Part shown: positions 1 through 6,377 of the stretch, piece after piece | Layout: every line of letters starts with the position of its first letter | How positions within the stretch are numbered: position 1 is the stretch's first letter | NCBI RefSeq assembly: GCF_900541605.1 | Contig: NZ_UQKJ01000059.1 | Location: forward strand, 1 to 11,889 | DNA: 11,889 nt | DNA from: an uncultured Dialister sp. | GTDB taxonomy: Bacteria; Bacillota; Negativicutes; Veillonellales; Dialisteraceae | Reading direction: 5' to 3' | Translations under genes and position numbers: made by a program | Notes under the pieces: generated by a model | Databases searched by the model: none | Seen by the model: the letters and a program-made list of their open reading frames with translations, nothing else | What the model was told of the DNA's origin: nothing

Positions 1-55
1 CAAAATCCGGGGGCCTCACTTTCGGATGTGTCCACTACTCGGGGTCCATTTTAAC
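1..55 (-). mobile_element. End of an IS3-family-like insertion sequence, cut by the window edge
   Basis: Read on the minus strand from about position 56 outward, the sequence starts TG and carries TGGACCCC, then GTGGACAC, then AAAGTGAGG. This order resembles the left end of IS3-family elements as I remember IS3 itself, which has AGTGGACAC followed by AAGTGAG. No transposase is visible because the element would continue off the window. The exact boundary is uncertain, between 53 and 56. If right, an IS sits about 286 bp upstream of dnaA, where rpmH would usually be expected. Confidence 0.5.
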
Positions 56-60
56 ATCCA

Positions 61-95
61 CTCCTGACTCCTCACTCCTCATTCCTGACTCTTCC
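61..95 (-). repeat. Heptamer tandem array A (five 7-bp units)
   Basis: The plus strand reads CTCCTGA, CTCCTCA, CTCCTCA, TTCCTGA, CTCTTCC with no gaps. On the minus strand this is a run of units such as GTGAGGA and GTCAGGA. It begins within a few bases of the IS-like end. Three other spacers in the window carry arrays of the same period (4624-4651, 8525-8545, 9949-9976). Confidence 0.75.
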
Positions 96-158
96 CCTCC
101 TGTGAATTCTCATATCTACTACCTATAGTAGTCCATGGGGCAGCTGCACCATACATCT

Positions 159-307
159 TGTGAATATACAGAAGGCGGCAGAGATGGTAAAATATAGTTA
201 TTCACAAGATTCTTCACTTATGAACAGACTTATTTAATTTGCGGGAAATCCCTTTCTATCGGATTTCCCGCAAATTATCCCCTCTGTCCTATTCATAATT
301 ATTCACA
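159..307. promoter_or_regulatory. oriC: oriC, upstream part: DnaA boxes before dnaA
   Basis: Two exact TTATTCACA boxes lie on the plus strand at 198-206 and 299-307. A one-mismatch box on the minus strand lies at 159-167 (TGTGAATAT). A weaker TTCACA half-site follows at 312-317. The last perfect box is only 34 bp before the dnaA start, so DnaA could also repress its own gene. I could not identify a convincing dnaA promoter; CATAAT at 294-299 is a possible -10 without a good -35. The layout matches the bipartite origins of Firmicutes, where box clusters flank dnaA. Confidence 0.8.
235..277. repeat. Perfect 17-bp inverted repeat in the origin
   Basis: The arms 235-251 and 261-277 are perfectly complementary (17 bp) around a 9-nt loop. 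The arm core is GCGGGAAATCC. There is no T-run after it on either strand, so it is not a standard intrinsic terminator. It lies between the two perfect DnaA boxes. It could be a protein-binding palindrome, or a hairpin in the dnaA leader if transcription starts upstream. Confidence 0.85.
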
Positions 308-341
308 GAAATTCACAGGTTATTCAATCGAAGGAGTCATT

Positions 342-1931
342 ATGGATTTCTTTTTACTATGGGACAGGATACTGGAATATATCGACAAGAACGACCACCA
401 ATACTATAAAATGTTTTCTTACGATGTGTTTCCCATTTCCCTATCAGACAGCACACTGGTCATCTCACCATCCCGGCCCTACCTGGTACGGTGGATTGAC
501 AATGTGTACAAAAGCAAACTGGAACAGATCATCCGGACCCTCACAGGAAAGGATATCCGGGTAGAGATCCGGCCGCCAAGGAGCGAAGACGCGGCGCCGG
601 CCATGCCGGAGCCACCGGTTCCCGCTGGACCACAGGAACCTCCGGCTGCTCCGTTCCCGGAATCATCGGAAGTTTCCTCCATGCCGCCGGAACCGGCACC
701 GCTTCCAAAGACAGCACCACCTGCTGCGGATCCATTTCCCCAGGAAGTAGCGCCGCCTGATTTCTCCAACCTGACCCCGAAAACCGCCGACGAAGTATCC
801 CTTCCGGATATCCGGAACTATGAAGAGCTCCACGAAACATCCCTCTTCGAAAACGTGCCAAAAGGAGAATCGAAGAAGACATTCCAGCCCAATCCGGTGA
901 ACGAGGAATATACATTTGAAACCTTTGTCCACGGCAACTGCAATGAAATCGCCTACCAGGCCGCTTACGCCGTAGCCCAGACCGCCACCCATCCGGACCA
1001 GGCGGACCAGAAGATGAATCCTCTCTTTATTTATGGACCCTCCGGACTGGGAAAGACCCATCTTCTCCATGCCATCTGTAATTATATACATAAGTATAAG
1101 CCAAACCTTTCGGTGCTCTTCGTATCCAGTGAAACATTCACCAATGAACTCATCGATGCCATCCAGAATCATACGATGCCGAAATTCCGGGCCAAGTACA
1201 GGAACCTGGATTTCCTCCTCATCGATGATGTGCAGTTCTTCGGTTCCAGGGATTCCACTAAGATGGAAATCTTCAATACCTTCAATGAACTGTTCGATAA
1301 GAAGAAATACATTATCATGACCAGTGATCGTACGCCTTCGGATATCGACAAGCTGGAAGACCGCCTGCAGAGCCGTTTTTCCAGCGGCCTGGTGGCCCCC
1401 ATTTCACCGCCGGATTATGAAATCTGCTGCATCATCCTGCAGAAACGGGCGGAAAAAATGGGCATCACCCTGCCGAAGGACGTGGTGGACTACATCGCCA
1501 GCCACATCAATACCAATGTCCGTGAACTGGAAGGGGCCTTCAATAAACTGGTCACCTTCTCCCATATCAAGAAGGAATCCATTACCCTTCCCTTTGCCCG
1601 GGAAGCGCTGAAGGATCAGATTCCCATCGACAGCGGCCAGGAACTCACCGTGGATTTCATCATCGACACGGTCTGCAAATACTATGGAGTGAAAAAGGAT
1701 AAACTCCTTGGCAACGGACGGCCCAAGAAAATCGTCATTCCCCGGCAGATTGCCATGTACCTCTGCCGAAATGAGCTGCATGAATCCTATCCTACCCTTC
1801 GGGACTGCTTCAAGCGGAAGGACCATTCCACCGTTCTCTATGCCTGCGAACGGGTAGAAAACGACATAGAAAATGATCCCCAGACCAAGGCATCCATTGA
1901 AGCCATCAGGAAAATGCTCCATTCCCGGTAA
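342..1931 (+). CDS. dnaA: DnaA, chromosomal replication initiator
   Basis: This is the ATP-dependent origin-binding protein that opens oriC and brings in the helicase. Domain I is at about residues 1-77. Domain II is a long proline-rich linker (23 prolines in residues 77-140), and the AAA+ domain III starts near 185. Visible motifs are Walker A GPSGLGKT (232-239), Walker B LLIDDVQF (292-299), an arginine-finger candidate in RLQSRF (R345) and sensor II in NVRELEGAF (R394). Domain IV carries the DNA-binding signature KRKDHSTVLYACERV (491-505). The 529 residues exceed the usual length of about 450, and the linker accounts for the excess. The ATG at 342 follows AAGGAG (331-336) at a 5-nt spacing. 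DnaA boxes lie on both sides, and dnaN follows after 246 bp. Confidence 0.98.
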   Translation: MDFFLLWDRILEYIDKNDHQYYKMFSYDVFPISLSDSTLVISPSRPYLVRWIDNVYKSKLEQIIRTLTGKDIRVEIRPPRSEDAAPAMPEPPVPAGPQEPPAAPFPESSEVSSMPPEPAPLPKTAPPAADPFPQEVAPPDFSNLTPKTADEVSLPDIRNYEELHETSLFENVPKGESKKTFQPNPVNEEYTFETFVHGNCNEIAYQAAYAVAQTATHPDQADQKMNPLFIYGPSGLGKTHLLHAICNYIHKYKPNLSVLFVSSETFTNELIDAIQNHTMPKFRAKYRNLDFLLIDDVQFFGSRDSTKMEIFNTFNELFDKKKYIIMTSDRTPSDIDKLEDRLQSRFSSGLVAPISPPDYEICCIILQKRAEKMGITLPKDVVDYIASHINTNVRELEGAFNKLVTFSHIKKESITLPFAREALKDQIPIDSGQELTVDFIIDTVCKYYGVKKDKLLGNGRPKKIVIPRQIAMYLCRNELHESYPTLRDCFKRKDHSTVLYACERVENDIENDPQTKASIEAIRKMLHSR

Positions 1932-1943
1932 AGGAAAAACCCA

Positions 1944-2034
1944 TGTGAATAAAAAAGGGCTTTCCTGTCCGATTTCCTGTTCCCAACCTGTGAACAACAG
2001 GAAATCCGTGAAAAACTGTGAAATCTGTGAATAG
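1944..2034. promoter_or_regulatory. oriC: oriC, downstream part: minus-strand DnaA boxes and inverted repeat
   Basis: The dnaA-dnaN spacer has an exact minus-strand box TGTGAATAA at 1944-1952. One-mismatch copies follow at 1989-1997 (TGTGAACAA) and 2026-2034 (TGTGAATAG). An 11-bp perfect inverted repeat (1971-1981 with 1996-2006, core GATTTCCTG) surrounds a 14-nt loop holding most of the middle box. Its GGAAATCC core also occurs in the palindrome upstream of dnaA. Confidence 0.8.
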
Positions 2035-2100
2035 GAAAAAAGGATATTCACTCCTTTCTGACAAATTACAGGCATCGAGAAAATCGAGCTTTTCACAAAG

Positions 2101-2150
2101 TTATTCACTTTTTCACAGCGTACTACTACGACTGCTACTATATTTTATCA
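2101..2150 (+). promoter_or_regulatory. oriC: Origin unwinding module: paired DnaA boxes, DnaA-trio run, AT-rich tract
   Basis: Two plus-strand boxes, TTATTCACT (2101-2109) and TTTTTCACA (2109-2117), share one base. They are followed by the GC step GCG and then TACTACTACGACTGCTACTA (2121-2140), then TATTTTATCA. This matches, element by element, the Bacillus subtilis basal unwinding system: overlapping boxes 6 and 7, a GC-rich cluster, and a TAC/TAT-type trio run read by DnaA as 3'-GAT repeats. Strand opening most likely starts in the AT-rich DNA just after it, about 30 bp before dnaN. Confidence 0.85.
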
Positions 2151-2177
2151 ATCATCGTCATTTTTAAAGGAGCTGCC

Positions 2178-3293
2178 ATGAAAGTCATTTTCGAAAAATC
2201 CGAGCTCTGTGATGCATTGGACCGCGTACAGCGGGCAGCACAGAACAAAGTTACATCCAATACCAATAATGGTTTCTTTATCTCCGCAGTGCAGGGTAAA
2301 ATTCTTATCCAGGCCAATGATTACAGCATAGGCATCAAAACATCCTGTGCTGCAGACATTGAAGAAGAAGGCATTGCCGTTATTGCAGCACCCCAGCTGC
2401 AGAATACCATCCGCATGATGCCGGCAGGACCGATTACTATGGAAAAAGGAGACCATGAAAATGTGGTCACCTTTACAGCCGGATCCTATGTATCCAAGTT
2501 CCCCACCCGGGATCCGGTGGAATTCCCGGATGTCCAGGAAATGGACCACAAGAATCACTGCATCATTGGATGCCGGGATTTTGTAGAAACCACAAACCTC
2601 GTCACCTTTGCCGCTTCCACGGATAAACAGAAACCCCTCTTTTCCGGTATTCTTTTTGAAATCAAGGATTCCGTTTTTACCATGGCTTCCACCAATACCC
2701 ATCGTCTGGCATGCAGGGAGGTGACTCTCTCTGAATCGGCCACGGAAGCGGGACGGTTTATCGTTCCCTCCGGAATCCTGTCCGATGTGACAAGACTCCT
2801 GCCACAGGATAAGGAAGAGGATGTGGTAGAAATTTCCTGGTCCAACAACCATGTGGCCTTTACCTTTGGGGAAACCTACTTCATTGCCAGCCTCATCAAT
2901 GGCCAGTACCCCGATTTCCACCGCATCATTCCAAACCATTTCGATGCCACCGCCGTGGTCAACCGCAGTGATTTCGAAGAAGCTGTCCGCTTTGTAAGCC
3001 CAATTTCCAGGGATATGAGCTACCAGACCATTAATTTTTATTTCACCGATGGTACCCTGGAAATTTATGAAGAAGATCCGGATATCGGCCGTTCCGATAC
3101 ATCCATCCCTGTAAAGCTGGAAGGAAATCCGGTGCGTCTCACATTCAACTGCAACTATATTGAAGATATCCTGAAGCATTCTAAAGGGGAGACCGTGATT
3201 CTTCACCTGCAGAAGGCAGGCCCCATGCTGGTGGAACAGGAAGAAGACAAGAGCTACCGCTACATTATGACGCCCATGAGAGGAAGAGACTGA
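2178..3293 (+). CDS. dnaN: DNA polymerase III beta subunit (sliding clamp)
   Basis: The product forms the ring that tethers the replicative polymerase and other clamp-binding proteins to DNA. The 371-residue length is normal and covers the three repeated clamp folds. Family features include the N-terminal MKVIFEKSEL start, the TNTHRLA segment of the middle domain (about residues 173-179), the INGQYPDF segment (about 240-247) and the C-terminal YIMTPMRGRD in place of the usual PMRL-type end. The start follows AAAGGAG (2166-2172) with a 5-nt gap. The stop overlaps the next gene's ATG by one base (TGATG), which suggests translational coupling. Confidence 0.97.
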   Translation: MKVIFEKSELCDALDRVQRAAQNKVTSNTNNGFFISAVQGKILIQANDYSIGIKTSCAADIEEEGIAVIAAPQLQNTIRMMPAGPITMEKGDHENVVTFTAGSYVSKFPTRDPVEFPDVQEMDHKNHCIIGCRDFVETTNLVTFAASTDKQKPLFSGILFEIKDSVFTMASTNTHRLACREVTLSESATEAGRFIVPSGILSDVTRLLPQDKEEDVVEISWSNNHVAFTFGETYFIASLINGQYPDFHRIIPNHFDATAVVNRSDFEEAVRFVSPISRDMSYQTINFYFTDGTLEIYEEDPDIGRSDTSIPVKLEGNPVRLTFNCNYIEDILKHSKGETVILHLQKAGPMLVEQEEDKSYRYIMTPMRGRD

Positions 3294-3505
3294 TGAAAGA
3301 AATCGCAATTTACGGAGACTATATCCAGCTAGACCAGTTCCTGAAAAAACTGGACTATATCACATCCGGCGGAGAAACGGGGGCTTTCCTGGAAGCCCAT
3401 ACCATACTGCTGAATGGGACGAAGGTCCATGAAAAGCGGAAAAAAATCAGAAAAGGCGACATCCTGTCCATCGATGGGACCGAGTTCCGCATGACCGGAG
3501 AATAA
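3293..3505 (+). CDS. yaaA: S4-domain RNA-binding protein, YaaA/RlbA-like
   Basis: This 70-residue protein is almost entirely one S4 fold: LDQFLKKLDYITSGGETGAFL, then ILLNGTKVHEKRKKIRKGD with its basic RNA-contact surface. In Firmicutes a gene of this kind sits between dnaN and recF and has been linked to ribosome assembly; that role is family knowledge. The position is exactly the expected one. AGGAAG (3281-3286), inside the end of dnaN, gives a 6-nt spacing to the ATG. Only two bases separate its stop from the recF start. Confidence 0.9.
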   Translation: MKEIAIYGDYIQLDQFLKKLDYITSGGETGAFLEAHTILLNGTKVHEKRKKIRKGDILSIDGTEFRMTGE

Positions 3506-3507
3506 AA

Positions 3508-4605
3508 ATGAAATGCCTTTCTTTCCGTCTCATACAGATACGGAATTTTAAAGACAGGACCGTGGAGCCTTCACCGGCTCTTACGTTCTTCACCGGTCCC
3601 AATGGCTGCGGGAAGACCAATCTTCTGGAAGCCCTGTATTACAGCTCCGTGGGAAAGTCGTTCCGTACGTCCAACGATGGAGAAATCATCCGGATCGGAG
3701 ATGATGAGGGCACGATTCTGGTGAATTTCTCTGTTCACCAGGTGGAGCAGTCCATCAAAATCAAACTGACCAGGGGGCAGGGAAAGAAAATCTTCCTGAA
3801 CGATACCCCCATCCGCAGGAAGGAACTGATGGGGCTTTTCCGGACTGTCCTTTTTACACCGGACGAGCTGCAGCTCATCAAAGGAGCTCCCCAGCTGCGG
3901 CGGCGTTTTCTGGACATGGAAATTTCCCAGGTATCTCCAAGGTACTATGAGGAATTCCTCCGATACAGCCGGGCCGTACAGCAGCGGAACGGGGCTCTCA
4001 AAAATGCTCTGGCCACCGGAAAAAAGCCGGACCTGGACATGTGGGATATGCAGATTGCCTCCGGCGCTTCCTATATGGTGAAAAAGCGGATGGAAACCAT
4101 ATCCCGCATGAATGAAACGCTGATGGACATGGAGCAGAGGCTCACCAATCGCCGGGAACGGCTGGAAATCCGCTATAACCAGCAGGGCAGCCATGAGCCA
4201 AGGTGGGATATGGAGTGGTATATGGAAGAACTGTCCCGGCGCCGGGAAGAGGATGAACGGTTCTGCCATACATCCATCGGACCCCATCGGGATGACCTCA
4301 CCTTTCTCCTGAATGGCATGGATATTTCTGCCTACGGTTCCCAGGGCCAGCAGCGGACAGCCATCCTTTCCATGAAACTGTCGGAAATGGAATTTATCCA
4401 GGAGGAAACGGGGGAATACCCGGTGCTCATCCTGGATGACATAGGCAGTGAACTGGATCGGGAACGGCGAAAGGCGCTGGTTACCTTTCTCATGGACAAG
4501 GAAATCCAGACACTGGTCACCGGTACGGAAGTCCCCTTCGATGTGGAAGGGAAAGTGGTGGATCTGGGAAAATATGGGTTAAACGAGACACCGCATCAGG
4601 AATGA
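3508..4605 (+). CDS. recF: RecF, gap-repair ATPase
   Basis: RecF is an SMC-like ABC ATPase that acts with RecO and RecR to load RecA at single-strand gaps. Its 365 residues are the usual length. Visible motifs are Walker A GPNGCGKT (30-37), FTPDELQLIKGAPQLRRRFLD (about 116-136), the ABC signature region GSQGQQR (277-283) and Walker B VLILDD (306-311) followed by a D-loop-like GSELD. The start has GGAG at 3497-3500 with a 7-nt spacing. It is the last gene of the dnaA operon; an intrinsic terminator starts 40 bp later. Gyrase genes, which often follow recF in Firmicutes, are absent here. Confidence 0.97.
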   Translation: MKCLSFRLIQIRNFKDRTVEPSPALTFFTGPNGCGKTNLLEALYYSSVGKSFRTSNDGEIIRIGDDEGTILVNFSVHQVEQSIKIKLTRGQGKKIFLNDTPIRRKELMGLFRTVLFTPDELQLIKGAPQLRRRFLDMEISQVSPRYYEEFLRYSRAVQQRNGALKNALATGKKPDLDMWDMQIASGASYMVKKRMETISRMNETLMDMEQRLTNRRERLEIRYNQQGSHEPRWDMEWYMEELSRRREEDERFCHTSIGPHRDDLTFLLNGMDISAYGSQGQQRTAILSMKLSEMEFIQEETGEYPVLILDDIGSELDRERRKALVTFLMDKEIQTLVTGTEVPFDVEGKVVDLGKYGLNETPHQE

Positions 4606-4623
4606 GGTGGCGGCGCACAGGGA

Positions 4624-4651
4624 AGAATTGAGAATTGAGTTTTGAAAATTG
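4624..4651 (+). repeat. Heptamer tandem array B (four 7-bp units)
   Basis: The units are AGAATTG, AGAATTG, AGTTTTG, AAAATTG in perfect phase. The last unit is also part of the left arm of the recF terminator, so the array merges into the hairpin. Confidence 0.75.
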
Positions 4652-4688
4652 CGGTCAGGCGGCAAAGCCGCGAGACCGCAATTTTTTC
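4645..4688 (+). terminator. Intrinsic terminator of the dnaA-recF operon
   Basis: A 12-bp stem pairs AAAATTGCGGTC (4645-4656) with GACCGCAATTTT (4674-4685). Inside it is a second hairpin GCGGC-AAA-GCCGC (4659-4671), and a T-rich tail follows. It lies 40 bp after recF. The A/T-rich outer stem could also work in the reverse direction. Confidence 0.85.
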
Positions 4689-4689
4689 T

Positions 4690-5019
4690 TTTTGGGACGG
4701 TATCCTTTGCTTCCGGACTATATAAACAGAGGAACACAGCAGGGCCCGGAAAAGTTTTCCGGTTTCCGCCAGCGCGCAGAATCTTAAGGGGCGGAATCCA
4801 GAAAATGGCGATTTCCATTGGAGGCTGTGCTTCTCCGGTGCACCGAAAAATCAAACCAGAAAACTCCCGCCAAAAACCGCCAGAAATCATGAGCGGCAGC
4901 CGTTCACCGGACTTCCACGGAAACCGGGGACCCGCCTTTGCGGATCCCCTCGGTTTACCTCGGAAGACAGTGTCCCAAGTCCTACCATGCAGCGGCCGGG
5001 AAGCGGCGGGAATTTCTGC
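4690..5019. other. 330-bp hairpin-rich spacer without a convincing gene
   Basis: Open frames here read through the terminators and have no ribosome binding site or recognisable protein, so I call no gene. The stretch holds a near-perfect palindrome CCGGAAAAGTTTTCCGG (4746-4762), a TTCCGCC/GGCGGAA stem (4764-4770 with 4790-4796) and an AATGG/CCATT stem (4804-4819). It also holds CGGTGCACCG (4836-4845), a strong AAACCG...CGGTTT hairpin (4921-4956) and CCATGCAG/CTGCATGG (4985-4992 with 5016-5023). It could be a structured RNA or a decayed element. It matches none of RNase P RNA, tmRNA or SRP RNA by eye. Confidence 0.4.
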
Positions 5020-5067
5020 ATGGAAAAAGCGCAGGAAATGAATGATCATTTCCTGCGCTTTTTCCAT
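5020..5067. terminator. Bidirectional terminator with a 22-bp perfect stem
   Basis: The arms 5020-5041 and 5046-5067 are perfectly complementary over 22 bp around a 4-nt loop. The arm has AAAAA outside a GCGCAGGAAATG core, so each strand has a GC-containing stem followed by a T-run. It lies between the convergent recF operon and the DUF721 gene and can stop transcription from both sides. Its outer end touches parS. Confidence 0.85.
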
Positions 5068-5083
5068 TGTTTCACGTGAAACA
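5068..5083. promoter_or_regulatory. parS: parS, ParB-binding centromere-like site
   Basis: TGTTTCACGTGAAACA is a perfect 16-bp palindrome and is identical to the consensus parS of bacterial chromosomes. It extends by one more pair to 18 bp. ParB loads here and spreads, and SMC is recruited for origin segregation (family knowledge). It is about 3 kb from the unwinding region, where origin-proximal parS sites are expected. It is non-coding and immediately follows the 22-bp terminator stem. Confidence 0.95.
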
Positions 5084-5139
5084 ACAGGACCATTTTCATA
5101 CAGCATAGGAACCTGGGATTGGCTGAAAGACTTTTGTTT

Positions 5140-5152
5140 GCGGCTCAGCCGC
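5140..5152. repeat. GCGGC-TCA-GCCGC triloop hairpin
   Basis: A 5-bp perfect stem with a 3-nt loop lies just downstream of the DUF721 gene stop. No T-run follows it on the gene's strand. The same stem with a different loop occurs at 4659-4671 and 8600-8612. Confidence 0.6.
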
Positions 5153-5173
5153 CTGGCCTCAATTCTGCTTCAT

Positions 5174-6085
5174 TCAGTCCCATTTCTTCTGGGGCTTCTG
5201 GGGCAGTTTTTTCAGCATTTCGTTGGCCTCTTCCGTTGTAATGGAAGAAACAGGACGGTGGAGCAGGAGGGCCAGCAGCTTTTTCTTTTCCTCGTCGGCA
5301 CTGTATTTATGGAAAATTTTTTCCTTGGCCCGGTGGATGAGAGTATCCCTGGCGTCTTCATAGAGGCTGTAGTCACAGGGAAGAATGGCACGGACCTCCT
5401 GATAGGTGTAGTGGGGATTTTCTTTCAGGATAAGGATGACCTTGTTCTTCCTTGTTTTCTCCAGCTTCCGATGGCAGGCGGGGCAGATTTTTTCCTGCGG
5501 CGGACAGAGGGCACCGCAGATGGCGCAGGCATGGTAGCCATCTGCCTGCTCTCCCTTTCGGATTTTCAGCACTTCTTCCATCATTTCCGCAAACTGGGGG
5601 CGGATTTTTTCGCTTTTCACGTGGCCTGCCACCCAGCTTTGGATCCACTGTTCCTCTTCCGGAGAAAGATCCACCGAATACCGATGCTGTTCTTTTTTTA
5701 TGGTTTCATTGACTTTGTCCACCGTAGTGAAGGGGCGGCTGTCTTTTCTGGGGGATCCTGCAAAGAACCGGATGTCCTTGAAATATTTCCCGATTTCATC
5801 TTTAGAGAGTTCCTTCAGAATATCCCCTTTCATCATGTAAAGCTGCTGCATGAAGGCGGAGTTTGTGACCTGCACGTAGAGGAGAGGACCCTTGCATCCG
5901 GAAATATAGGATTCTTTGGCCATGAGGTCTCCTACTATATTCTTCCAGCGCTTCTGGAACAGGTAGAACTGGAACCCCTTCTGACCGAAGAGCTTTGTTT
6001 TGATGTCGGAATGGGTAAATACACCGGCAATGGTATCCATGGTGCGGTACCGTTTTCCCTGTGGCCTTTTGTCTTCTTCATCCAT
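5174..6085 (-). CDS. DUF721 (DciA-like) protein with zinc ribbon and C-terminal extension
   Basis: Residues of about 18-108 match the DUF721/DciA fold, with the FQKRWKNIVGDLMAKES and LLYVQVTNSAFMQQL segments typical of the family. DciA proteins help load or operate the replicative helicase in many bacteria; whether this one does is inference. A zinc ribbon follows with CxxC pairs at C187/C190 and C201/C204, then a charged C-terminal region of about 100 residues that I do not recognise. At 303 residues it is longer than a simple DUF721 protein. AAAGGAGG (6093-6100) is only 1 nt from an ATG at 6091 but 7 nt from the ATG at 6085, so I start at 6085. It converges on recF, whereas in many Firmicutes the relative next to recF is co-directional. 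Confidence 0.85.
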   Translation of the reverse strand: MDEEDKRPQGKRYRTMDTIAGVFTHSDIKTKLFGQKGFQFYLFQKRWKNIVGDLMAKESYISGCKGPLLYVQVTNSAFMQQLYMMKGDILKELSKDEIGKYFKDIRFFAGSPRKDSRPFTTVDKVNETIKKEQHRYSVDLSPEEEQWIQSWVAGHVKSEKIRPQFAEMMEEVLKIRKGEQADGYHACAICGALCPPQEKICPACHRKLEKTRKNKVILILKENPHYTYQEVRAILPCDYSLYEDARDTLIHRAKEKIFHKYSADEEKKKLLALLLHRPVSSITTEEANEMLKKLPQKPQKKWD

Positions 6086-6114
6086 GGTCATTCCTCCTTT
6101 CCCTGTTTATCTTC

Positions 6115-6120
6115 ATTATA
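6115..6120 (-). promoter_or_regulatory. Probable -10 element of the DUF721 gene
   Basis: TATAAT on the minus strand lies about 30 bp before the chosen start, at a sensible distance from the ribosome binding site. No good -35 is visible at 16-18 bp upstream. Confidence 0.5.
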
Positions 6121-6166
6121 CAATAATGGGGAATGGAAGAGTCCGGGGAGAACCGGCAGCAAAACA

Positions 6167-6266
6167 TTAAGGAAGCGCTGATTCATTCGCAGAGTCCGAG
6201 TATTCCTTGTATTGCATGAAAATACAAGAGTATAATCGAACAACGATTTAATCAGCGCTTCCTTAA
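6167..6266. mobile_element. MITE candidate with IS5-type ends
   Basis: TTAAGGAAGCGCTGATT (6167-6183) and its exact complement (6250-6266) bound a 100-bp segment with no coding potential. Read as GGAAGCGCTGATT terminal repeats flanked by TTAA, it fits the IS5 group: ends beginning GGAAG and a YTAR-type target duplication. TTAA is itself a palindrome, so duplication and inverted repeat cannot be told apart. The interior is also imperfectly self-complementary (CTTGTATT with AATACAAG). It carries TATAAT at 6231-6236, with TTGTAT 18 bp upstream, reading toward ppk2. It sits between two divergent genes. Confidence 0.6.
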
Positions 6267-6307
6267 CTCTCAATTCTTTCTTTTACAGCCTATAAAATTT
6301 CTTTGGC

Positions 6308-6336
6308 TTAACGACAGACGGATTCTATTTTATAAT
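6308..6336 (+). promoter_or_regulatory. Promoter of the first ppk2 gene
   Basis: TTAACG (6308-6313) and a consensus TATAAT (6331-6336) are separated by 17 bp. Transcription would begin near 6343. That is too late to use the GTG at 6351 with its AAAGGAG, and supports the ATG at 6378. Confidence 0.65.
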
Positions 6337-6377
6337 AGAAAAAGGAGAGTGTGGTTTCTTTGATTGGAGGTCTTTCT

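Noticed and set aside
235..277. Intrinsic terminator upstream of dnaA
   Set aside because: The stem is strong, but neither strand has a T-run after it, so I list it only as an inverted repeat.
2148..3308. Minus-strand open frame opposite dnaN (386 codons)
   Set aside because: It is antisense to an unmistakable dnaN and contains no recognisable domain.
4649..5041. Plus-strand open frame of 130 codons after recF
   Set aside because: It begins within the recF terminator hairpin, ends inside the second terminator and has no ribosome binding site. Composition is dominated by hairpin DNA.
4579..5106. Minus-strand open frame of 175 codons that includes parS (reads VSRET)
   Set aside because: It crosses the 22-bp terminator, the recF terminator and the end of recF. 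No protein family features are visible.
5042..6181. Long plus-strand open frame (379 codons) opposite the DUF721 gene
   Set aside because: It starts inside the terminator stem and runs across parS. It has no ribosome binding site, and the opposite strand encodes a recognisable family with zinc-ribbon cysteines.
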